Both the position numbers and the translations under genes were made by a program. Source: Clostridiales bacterium (lineage in GTDB: Bacteria; Bacillota; Clostridia; Christensenellales; CAG-138). From it: 64,000 nucleotides of DNA. Location of the stretch: the NCBI GenBank assembly GCA_019416935.1, contig DXWI01000012.1, forward strand, positions 4,290-68,289, given 5' to 3'. Below the pieces are notes generated by a model. That model made no database searches and was not told the DNA's origin. It saw only the letters and a list, made by a program, of their open reading frames with translations. The stretch's first letter is position 1, and every line of letters starts with the position of its first letter. Shown piece by piece: positions 57,520 through 64,000 of this stretch.

Positions 57520-59373
57520 TTATAAAATGCGTTTAAACAGTTTCTCAAGTTCCCGCTTCGTCATGACAACCATCACCGGTCTCCCGTGCGGGCAGGTCAT
57601 TGGAATGCCCTCCTGTTCGTAGTCCAACAGCAGGCGCTCGATTTCTGCCCTCGTCAATGGCTCTCCGGCCTTCACCGCATGCTTACACGCAGACTGGATG
57701 ATTGTTTCACGTTTCAGCTCTTTTGCGGAGGTGTTGCCGATCGTAGCCAGCTGCTGTAACGCATCGTGCAAATAATTCTCCGTCAACGGCTCGCCGAACA
57801 CCTGCGGCACGCTGCACATCTGCACGGTCCCGTTTTCTAAAACAGAAAATGAAAATCCAAGCGTCTCCAGTTCGTTCAGATTGCTTTGGAGCATGTCCAA
57901 CTCCAATGGCGAAAGTGAAACGGAGCGAGGAGTAAGCAAAGGCTGCGCGACCGTCTGCAATTCTCGCTGCATGAGTCTCTCATAGATACAGCGCTCATGC
58001 GCGGCGTGCTGGTCAATGTAGAAAATTGCGTCTCCCTGCTGGACGATCCAATACGTTTGGAAGGCCGCTCCAACCACCGTATACGGCAAATCTGTTAAAA
58101 CCGGTTGTTCCGTGCGCATGGGCGGCGCCGGCGGCTCCGGCACAAAACTCCGAATTTCGGCAAGGGGGGGCTGCTTCCGTTCCGGCTCGCTTCCTACAGC
58201 AGGTACAGTCATCATATGCGGCAGCGAAGGCGTCCGCATCCAACTCGGCTTTGCCTCCCGCGCCACATGCGCAGAACCACGAAGCGACGTGCGAAGCTCC
58301 GGAACCCGTACCGGCGGCGCGACGGGCCTCTGTTGCTCCATTCTGTTCGATGGTGCTGCAGACGGTTGCGGTTGCACTGCAAAGTTTGGTACCAACAAAG
58401 CGCGATGACAAGCGGCCGTCATGGATCGGATGATCCTCTGCTCATCGACAAAACGAACTTCCATCTTGGTCGGATGCACATTTACATCCACTTCTCCGCC
58501 CGCAATGCGCATTGCAATGACAGCAAACGGAAAATGGCCCGCCATCATTCTCGTATCAAATGCCCGCTGTATAGCCGCAGATAATGCATAGGAGCGAATA
58601 TAACGGCCGTTCAAGAACAGCGATTGCTGCAGCCGGTTTGGGCGAGAAATGGATTCGGTTCCGATATAACCGCTAATGGAAAGATATCCATCGTCAAAGC
58701 GCACTTCCCTCAAATGCGGCAGGATATCCGCGCCGTAAATGCACAGCAGCGCATTTTTCAATTGGCCATCGCCAAATGTCTGATAAACCGTCTTGCCATT
58801 ATTGCGCAAATGGAACGCTACCGATGGCATCGCCATCATCATTCTCGACACATAGTCGCTGATATAACCGGCCTCAGTTCGGACAGATTTCAAAAACTTC
58901 AAACGAGCTGGCACATTTGCAAACAGATTTCGCACTTCCAGCGTTGTTCCCTGCGCGCATACGCAGGGGCTTTCTTCCAAAATTTCACCGTTTTCTACGC
59001 GTATCAAGGTGCCCTGATCAGCATCCTTCGTGCGCGAGCGCATCACAACCTCAGAAACCGCGGCGATGGACGCGAGCGCTTCTCCCCGGAATCCCAGCGT
59101 CACAATGCGGGAAAGATCCTCCGCAGTAGCGATCTTGCTCGTTGCATGCCTCAGAAATGCCGTTTTGCAGTCAGGCCCCGCAATGCCAGTACCGTTGTCA
59201 ACCACGCGAATGAGGTCCGTCCCACCATTCTCGATTTCAACGGCAATGTCGGTGGCTCCGGCGTCCAACGCATTTTCCACCAGTTCCTTTACAACGGAGG
59301 CCGGCCGTTCAACAACCTCGCCAGCCGCAATCTGGTTTGCTATTTGCGGAGGAAGAACACGAATTTGCGTCAT
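57520..59373 (-). CDS. mutL: DNA mismatch repair protein MutL
   Basis: GHKL ATPase and nicking endonuclease of mismatch repair, 617 residues. N-terminal motifs: IAAGEVVERPASVVKELVEN, DNGTGI, and TLGFRGEALASIAAVS. A Pro-rich linker covers about 330-430. The C-terminal endonuclease motif DQHAAHERCIYERL is present, with ACKHAVKAGE and CPHGRPVM, as in bacteria that lack MutH. GGAGG stands 11 bases before the ATG. Confidence 0.97.
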   Translation of the reverse strand: MTQIRVLPPQIANQIAAGEVVERPASVVKELVENALDAGATDIAVEIENGGTDLIRVVDNGTGIAGPDCKTAFLRHATSKIATAEDLSRIVTLGFRGEALASIAAVSEVVMRSRTKDADQGTLIRVENGEILEESPCVCAQGTTLEVRNLFANVPARLKFLKSVRTEAGYISDYVSRMMMAMPSVAFHLRNNGKTVYQTFGDGQLKNALLCIYGADILPHLREVRFDDGYLSISGYIGTESISRPNRLQQSLFLNGRYIRSYALSAAIQRAFDTRMMAGHFPFAVIAMRIAGGEVDVNVHPTKMEVRFVDEQRIIRSMTAACHRALLVPNFAVQPQPSAAPSNRMEQQRPVAPPVRVPELRTSLRGSAHVAREAKPSWMRTPSLPHMMTVPAVGSEPERKQPPLAEIRSFVPEPPAPPMRTEQPVLTDLPYTVVGAAFQTYWIVQQGDAIFYIDQHAAHERCIYERLMQRELQTVAQPLLTPRSVSLSPLELDMLQSNLNELETLGFSFSVLENGTVQMCSVPQVFGEPLTENYLHDALQQLATIGNTSAKELKRETIIQSACKHAVKAGEPLTRAEIERLLLDYEQEGIPMTCPHGRPVMVVMTKRELEKLFKRIL

Positions 59374-59395
59374 ATTACACTACACCTCCGCTAAA

Positions 59396-62005
59396 TTACT
59401 GCAGCATCGCCCGCAGCGAGTAGAGTTGGTTGAGCGCTTCCAGCGGCGTAAGGTGGTCGATATCCAGTTGCCGAAGCAGCGCGACTACCTTCGTTTCCGT
59501 CGTGTCTGCGGCCGCTTCTGATCGCGTCCGTTCCCCCTCAGACGGCAGCACATGATCCGTTTTCGCAATATCCGCATGCTCCAAATCCGACAAAATCTGT
59601 TTCGCACGGTTCAACACTACCTGGGGAACTCCCGCCAGTCTCGCAACCTGAATGCCAAAGCTCTTATCCCCGCCGCCGCGCACAATTTTTCTGAGAAAGA
59701 GAATGTCCTCTCCAATTTCTTTTACCGATACACGGAAGTTCTTAACGCCCTGCAGCTTTCCCTCCAGCTCAGTCAGTTCATGATAGTGCGTAGCAAAGAG
59801 CGCTTTCGCCCCGCAAAGCGTTTTGTCGCAAATGTGCTCCAAAACTGCCCATGCTATGCTGAGGCCGTCAAATGTGCTCGTTCCACGACCGATTTCATCC
59901 AAAATCAAAAGGCTGTTTTCAGTCGCATTATTGAGGATGTTCGCCATCTCGCTCATCTCCACCATAAACGTGCTCTGCCCGGCCGACAAATCGTCGCTCG
60001 CACCAACCCGCGTAAAAATCCGATCCACAAGGGATATTTCTGCCTCGCTGGCCGGCACAAACGACCCAAGATGCGCCATCAGCGTAATGAGCGCCACCTG
60101 CCGCATATAGGTGCTCTTACCCGCCATGTTTGGGCCGGTTATGATGAGCAGACGGCTATCGGCATTATCCAACAGCACATCATTCGGCACAAAATCGCCC
60201 TGAAGCGTTCGCTCTACCACCGGATGGCGGCCATTGATGATACGAATTGTGCCATCGGTTCGCATGGTCGGGCAGCAGTAGTGATTGACCGCTGCAACCT
60301 CTGCAAACGACTGATATACGTCCAGTTCCGCAAGAAGCGCCGCATTGCGCTGCAAGCGGGCCGTCACCTTCAGCAAGGTTTCCCGAATTTCAAGGAAGAG
60401 TTCATACTCCAGTGCTACCAACCGTTCGCCGGCGCCGAGAATTTTCTGCTCCATCTCCTTGAGCTCCGGCGTGATGAACCGTTCCGCGTTTACCAGCGTT
60501 TGTTTGCGCTCATAGTGATAGGGCGCTTGTGACAGGTTGGATTTTGTAATCTCAATATAGTAGCCGAACACACGATTAAAGCCGACTTTCAGGTTGCGAA
60601 TTCCGGTTCTTTCTCGTTCATTCCGCTCAAACTCGGATAGCCACTGCTTGCTGCCGTGCTCGATCGCCCTGAGCTCATCAACCTCTTGATGGTATCCGTC
60701 TCGAATGATGCCGCCATCCTTGACGCCCGCCGGCGGCTCCTCGCAGATTGCGTTCTGCAAAAGCGCAGCAATATCCTCCATTTCGTCCAGATCCTGCGCA
60801 ATGTCACCAAGCGCGGACGAATGTTCGTCCAAGCCGAGCAGCAACGCGCGAATTGCAGGGATACGCAGCAAAGAGTTGCGCAGCGCTACGCAATCGCGCG
60901 CATTGATTGTGCCATAGACGATGCGGCTGCAAAGGCGCTCGATATCATAGATGCCACGCAATCTCTGCTGGAGGTTCTTCCGAAACGGCATATCCTGAAA
61001 CACCGTTGAAACCGCCGAAAGGCGCCGGTTGATTTCCTCCAAGCGCTGCAAAGGCCGGTCGATCCAGTCGCGCAGCATGCGGCTTCCCATTGCAGTTTTT
61101 GTCTGATCCAGCAGATAGAGCAGCGTGCTCTTCTTGCTTCCTCCGTGCTGCAGCGGCTGCGTCAGCTCCAGATTCCTGCGCGTTGAAACATCCAAATTCA
61201 TATAGGATGAACGATCCAAAACACGTAAGCTTTGGATATGGCTCAGCGCATTCTTCTGTGTCTCCTCCAGATATTGCATAAGTGCGCCCGCCGCACAAAC
61301 CGCAGCAGGGAGCGCATCGCAGCCGAACCCCCGGAGCGACGCAACCCGAAAGTGGCGCTGCAAACGATCGCTCGCCGACGCGGGCTGAAATGCCTTATCC
61401 TTATACCGTTCCAAATAGTACTGACTCGAGATCCGTTTGGTCAAAACCTGCTGCGCAAACAGGCTTTCATCGGCAATGATCTGCGTGGGCTGCAGCCGTG
61501 CCAGTTCGTCGCATAGCTGCACCATTGCGCCGCTTCCCCGCAGCTCACAAGTAAAAAATCCGCCTGTCGACACATCCGCATAGGCAAGACCAACGGCGGA
61601 CTTTTCGAAATGGATGCTGGCGATATAGTTGTTTTTCCCTTCATCCAGCATGCGCTCTTCTATCACGGTGCCCGGTGTGATGATGCGAATCACATCACGG
61701 GTAACGAGTCCCTTTGCCAGCGCCGGATCCTCCAACTGCTCGCAAATCGCGACCTTATATCCCTTATCAATCAATCTGTTGATATAGACATCGACAGAAT
61801 GATAGGGCACGCCGCACATCGGCGCCCGCTCAGGCAATCCGCAATCGCGGCCGGTGAGCACCAGTTCCAGCTCCCTTGATGCCGTTTTGGCGTCATCAAA
61901 AAACATTTCATAAAAATCGCCCAAACGGAAAAACAGCAGACAATCGCTGTACTTTTCCTTCAGTTCCACATATTGCCGCATCATGGGCGTTAAGTTCTGT
62001 GCCAT
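59396..62005 (-). CDS. mutS: DNA mismatch repair protein MutS
   Basis: Mismatch sensor, 869 residues from the ATG at 62005, which has AAGGGG just upstream and matches the family start MAQNLTPMMRQYVELKEKY. The mismatch-reading Phe-x-Glu is in RLGDFYEMFFDDA (Phe31, Glu33). The connector and lever regions follow. ATPase motifs are in ITGPNMAGKSTYMRQVALI, DDLSAGQSTFMVEM, LLILDEIGRGTSTFDGLSIA and FATHYHELTEL. The frame is open 105 bases further upstream without a site. Confidence 0.97.
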   Translation of the reverse strand: MAQNLTPMMRQYVELKEKYSDCLLFFRLGDFYEMFFDDAKTASRELELVLTGRDCGLPERAPMCGVPYHSVDVYINRLIDKGYKVAICEQLEDPALAKGLVTRDVIRIITPGTVIEERMLDEGKNNYIASIHFEKSAVGLAYADVSTGGFFTCELRGSGAMVQLCDELARLQPTQIIADESLFAQQVLTKRISSQYYLERYKDKAFQPASASDRLQRHFRVASLRGFGCDALPAAVCAAGALMQYLEETQKNALSHIQSLRVLDRSSYMNLDVSTRRNLELTQPLQHGGSKKSTLLYLLDQTKTAMGSRMLRDWIDRPLQRLEEINRRLSAVSTVFQDMPFRKNLQQRLRGIYDIERLCSRIVYGTINARDCVALRNSLLRIPAIRALLLGLDEHSSALGDIAQDLDEMEDIAALLQNAICEEPPAGVKDGGIIRDGYHQEVDELRAIEHGSKQWLSEFERNERERTGIRNLKVGFNRVFGYYIEITKSNLSQAPYHYERKQTLVNAERFITPELKEMEQKILGAGERLVALEYELFLEIRETLLKVTARLQRNAALLAELDVYQSFAEVAAVNHYCCPTMRTDGTIRIINGRHPVVERTLQGDFVPNDVLLDNADSRLLIITGPNMAGKSTYMRQVALITLMAHLGSFVPASEAEISLVDRIFTRVGASDDLSAGQSTFMVEMSEMANILNNATENSLLILDEIGRGTSTFDGLSIAWAVLEHICDKTLCGAKALFATHYHELTELEGKLQGVKNFRVSVKEIGEDILFLRKIVRGGGDKSFGIQVARLAGVPQVVLNRAKQILSDLEHADIAKTDHVLPSEGERTRSEAAADTTETKVVALLRQLDIDHLTPLEALNQLYSLRAMLQ

Positions 62006-62025
62006 GTTCCCCTTCTTACAATCCG

Positions 62026-62430
62026 TCAGTGTGCACAGCCATTGCAATGTTCGCAGGATCCGTTGCAGGATGCTTTGGCCGAAACCTCCGATTCCGCAAT
62101 TCCGATGCATGCGTTGATCTCGCGGTTCACCTCGGTCAATAGCCCGGAAAAGGCCTGCTGCGACGCCATCAGCTCTGAAAACGTTTCGTTTGCAAGGAGC
62201 TGGGCTTTGATCCGCTCCATATCCGCTGTCAACATCACAGCGCCTTCCTGACTGACATCATCCTGCTCCATCATCGAAACAATCAGATTCTCCTTCAGAT
62301 GATATTCCTGCAAAAGTCTTGTTACAGCAGCATTTGCGTCCATGCGCTCCCTTGCTTCCGTTAAGCGCAAAAACTCGGGCGAATTTGCAAGGGCAACGCC
62401 GAGCTCTCTTGCCTTTTCAATCGTCGTCAT
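62026..62430 (-). CDS. YlbF/YmcA-family protein with C-terminal Cys cluster
   Basis: A 134-residue helical protein of the YlbF/YmcA family. In Bacillus the members RicA (YmcA) and RicF (YlbF) join RicT in a complex that binds Fe-S clusters and directs RNase Y. Helical body TTIEKARELGVALANSPEFL and MERIKAQLLANETFSELMAS; the tail CNGSCEHCNGCAH has four cysteines spaced C-x3-C-x2-C-x2-C, a plausible cluster site. Location behind miaB matches ymcA of Bacillus. GGAGG stands seven bases before the ATG at 62430, which overlaps the miaB stop. Confidence 0.85.
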   Translation of the reverse strand: MTTIEKARELGVALANSPEFLRLTEARERMDANAAVTRLLQEYHLKENLIVSMMEQDDVSQEGAVMLTADMERIKAQLLANETFSELMASQQAFSGLLTEVNREINACIGIAESEVSAKASCNGSCEHCNGCAH

Positions 62431-63785
62431 TTCATATCCTCCTTCAACACACCGAACAGCGAGTTGCCTTTGATCGATTGGACACAAACGGTCACATATT
62501 GTCCGATCAGGTGCTTATCGCCCGGGAAATAAATCATTTTGAAATTGGAAAATTTTCCAAATGCAACGCTCGCGCCATCCCGCTGGCCCGCCCCCTCCAC
62601 GAGCACTTCGCCCATGACATTTATATATTTCCGATTATTTTGTTCCGTCATGCGAGTCTGAAGCTCGTTCAGCTGTTGGAGCCGTTCGCTTTTGACCTCT
62701 GGCGGAATCTGTTCTTCCATCTCTGCCGCCTGCGTACCGGCGCGCGGCGAATACTGAAACGTATAGGCAGCCGCAAAGCCAATGCGTTCCACCATCGCCA
62801 TTGTATCGTCAAAATCCTGCTCCGTTTCACCCGGAAAGCCGACGATAATGTCCGTCGTAATCTCGACATCGGGAACGGCTGCACGCAGCTTATCCACCAG
62901 CAGCGTATATTGGGCGCCGGTATACCGCCGGTTCATTGCTTTCAAAATGCGGTCCGACCCGGACTGCATGGGCAAATGAATATGGTGGCAAACGGTTGAA
63001 AGCGTTGCCATGGCCGCGATCAGCTTGTCCGAAAGATCCTTTGGGTGCGACGTCATAAACCGGAGGCGCTTGAGCCCCTCAATCCGGTCAAGCCGGTGCA
63101 GCAGATCCGGAAAATCAACTGCGTTCGGCAGGCCGCGGCCATAGGAGTTGACATTCTGTCCTAAAAGAGTAATCTCCGTGTAGCCGCTCGCAACCAGTTC
63201 GCGCACCTCTGTTTCAATCGCTTCCGGCATGCGGGATCGCTCTCTTCCCCGCACATAAGGAACAATGCAATAGGTGCAAAAATTGTTGCAGCCAAACATA
63301 ATATTCACGAAAGCCGACTGGCCGTCCGGCCGCAGCGATGGCAGTCCTTCCACAATTCCCGAATCTTCTTCGGACGTAATGCATAGCCTGTCGCCGGCGC
63401 ATACAGCATCTAGCATTTGCGGCAGTTTGTGCAGCACATGCGTTCCAAATACAAGATCGACAAACGGAAAGCGCTTAAACAGCTTGTCAGCCACATCGCG
63501 CTGCTGCATCATGCACCCGCAAACGGCAATAACAACGTTTGGCCGTTCTTCCTTGATCATGCGAGTGAACCCGACGTTGCCAAAAACACGGCGTTCCGCA
63601 TGATCGCGCACGCAGCAGGTGTTGAACAGAATGAGATCCGCCTCCTGCATGGAGGCTGCGCGCGTCATACCAAGCGATTGCAGCAGACCGGCAATCGTTT
63701 CGCTGTCCCGAACGTTCATCTGACAACCGTATGTTTCTATATGATAGCTGTGCAATCTTGCCGCTATATCCCTGTTTTTATACAT
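62427..63785 (-). CDS. miaB: tRNA-2-methylthio-N6-dimethylallyladenosine synthase MiaB
   Basis: Radical SAM methylthiotransferase acting on i6A37 made by MiaA; 452 residues. It has the N-terminal UPF0004 domain with cluster cysteines (YGCQMNVRDSE, FNTCCVRDHAE, CGCMMQQ), the SAM motif GCNNFCTYCIVPYVRGRERS (Cx3Cx2C), LLGQNVNSYG, HLPMQSGSDRILKAMNR, and a TRAM domain at the end. ATG at 63785 fits the family; GGGGAT upstream is a weak site, and the longer open frame to 63986 runs over the tRNA-Pro promoter. First gene of the mutSL operon. Confidence 0.96.
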   Translation of the reverse strand: MYKNRDIAARLHSYHIETYGCQMNVRDSETIAGLLQSLGMTRAASMQEADLILFNTCCVRDHAERRVFGNVGFTRMIKEERPNVVIAVCGCMMQQRDVADKLFKRFPFVDLVFGTHVLHKLPQMLDAVCAGDRLCITSEEDSGIVEGLPSLRPDGQSAFVNIMFGCNNFCTYCIVPYVRGRERSRMPEAIETEVRELVASGYTEITLLGQNVNSYGRGLPNAVDFPDLLHRLDRIEGLKRLRFMTSHPKDLSDKLIAAMATLSTVCHHIHLPMQSGSDRILKAMNRRYTGAQYTLLVDKLRAAVPDVEITTDIIVGFPGETEQDFDDTMAMVERIGFAAAYTFQYSPRAGTQAAEMEEQIPPEVKSERLQQLNELQTRMTEQNNRKYINVMGEVLVEGAGQRDGASVAFGKFSNFKMIYFPGDKHLIGQYVTVCVQSIKGNSLFGVLKEDMK

Positions 63786-63815
63786 ACTTATAAATCCCCA
63801 TTTTTTCTTATCAAC

Positions 63816-63844
63816 ATTATAGACCATTTTACCCAAAACGACAA
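63816..63844 (-). promoter_or_regulatory. Promoter for the miaB-mutS-mutL-miaA operon
   Basis: On the minus strand TTGTCG (63839-63844), 17 bases, TATAAT (63816-63821), 31 bases before the miaB start. Confidence 0.8.
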
Positions 63845-63865
63845 ACGAAAAATTTGAAAAACATG

Positions 63866-63894
63866 TTGACATTTTTTCGCAGCTGTTGTATATT
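63866..63894 (+). promoter_or_regulatory. Promoter for tRNA-Pro
   Basis: TTGACA (63866-63871), 17 bases, TATATT (63889-63894). It is back-to-back with the miaB promoter, with 21 bases between the two -35 elements. Confidence 0.85.
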
Positions 63895-63927
63895 ATTAAA
63901 GTCGCGAAAAGCGAGTGCCGCCTACTT

Positions 63928-64000
63928 CGGGGTGTAGCGCAGTCCGGTAGCGCACGTGCTTTGGGAGCATGGGGCCGGGGGTTCAAATCCCTTCACCCCG
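63928..64000 (+). tRNA. trnP: tRNA-Pro (TGG anticodon), 3' end cut by window edge
   Basis: Acceptor CGGGGTG (63928-63934) pairs with CACCCCG (63994-64000). Anticodon stem CGTGC/GCATG, loop TTTGGGA with anticodon TGG at 63962-63964, T loop TTCAAAT. The discriminator base and any CCA lie outside the window. Confidence 0.94.

Noticed and set aside
1..64000. CRISPR arrays, prophage genes, toxin-antitoxin pairs, defence systems
   Set aside because: No regularly spaced repeats, phage structural genes or recognisable defence genes were seen. The single IS256 element is the only clear mobile DNA.

Overview
The window looks like a chromosomal segment of a spore-forming member of the Clostridia (Bacillota). 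Four kinds of evidence point there: sporulation genes (spoIIE end, spoIIGA, sigE, ylbJ), the SCIFF ranthipeptide precursor with its radical SAM maturase, Gram-positive-type PolC with RNase Y, and the gene orders rsmD-coaD-...-ylbJ-ylbK-tmcAL, recJ-apt-relA-dtd-hisS-aspS, ireB-ruvX-DUF1292 and rpsB-tsf-pyrH-frr-uppS-cdsA-dxr-rseP-ispG-polC. Base composition is moderately GC-rich in genes, with AT-rich promoters. I cannot name a genus from sequence alone.

Layout. 1-2.2 kb: sporulation block (3' end of spoIIE, spoIIGA, sigE), then a small opposite-strand gene that looks like a free-standing Spo0A DNA-binding domain. 2.6-9 kb: VanW/G5 cell-wall protein, recX, nnr (NAD(P)HX repair), and an opposite-strand amidohydrolase-alr pair. 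9-14.3 kb: rsmD, coaD, a coiled-coil protein, ylbJ, ylbK (patatin) and tmcAL. 14.3-20.8 kb: pta-ackA, the SCIFF precursor scfA and maturase scfB, recJ and apt. 20.8-29.6 kb: relA, dtd, a metallo-hydrolase, hemZ, then hisS-aspS behind a leader with an intrinsic terminator, an RseC-like protein and thioredoxin. 29.6-33 kb: an iscR-like regulator with iscS and iscU, a 56-residue membrane protein, yajC and a TIGR04086-like membrane protein. 33-35.2 kb: an orphan substrate-binding lipoprotein on the minus strand and ireB-ruvX-DUF1292. 35.2-47.5 kb: translation and lipid genes rpsB to polC. 47.5-50.3 kb: rny, an M19 dipeptidase and tRNA-Trp. 50.4-51.7 kb: an intact IS256-family insertion sequence. 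51.8-55.3 kb: proC, rnhA, a XerS-like tyrosine recombinase preceded by a perfect 16+6+16 inverted repeat, a Cys-rich small protein and lexA. 55.3-63.8 kb: a minus-strand operon miaB, ylbF-family gene, mutS, mutL, miaA and a PLP enzyme of the YnbB family. The window ends inside tRNA-Pro.

How the genes work together. Most are housekeeping genes in tightly packed operons with frequent ATGA start/stop overlaps. Acetyl-CoA is turned into acetate and ATP by Pta-AckA. The MEP isoprenoid enzymes Dxr and IspG are co-transcribed with UppS. IscR, IscS and IscU make Fe-S clusters probably needed by IspG, HemZ, MiaB, ScfB and perhaps the YlbF-family protein. LexA, RecX, RecJ, RuvX and MutSL cover DNA damage and mismatch repair.

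The parts I consider least explained are the free-standing Spo0A-C-like protein with a palindrome at its promoter, the 38-bp inverted repeat beside the XerS-like recombinase, the palindrome inside the iscR leader, the hisS leader, the small genes at 31.7 and 38.35 kb, and the orphan NMT1-like lipoprotein. No CRISPR array, prophage or biosynthetic cluster other than SCIFF was seen. No gene-free stretch exceeds about 300 bases.
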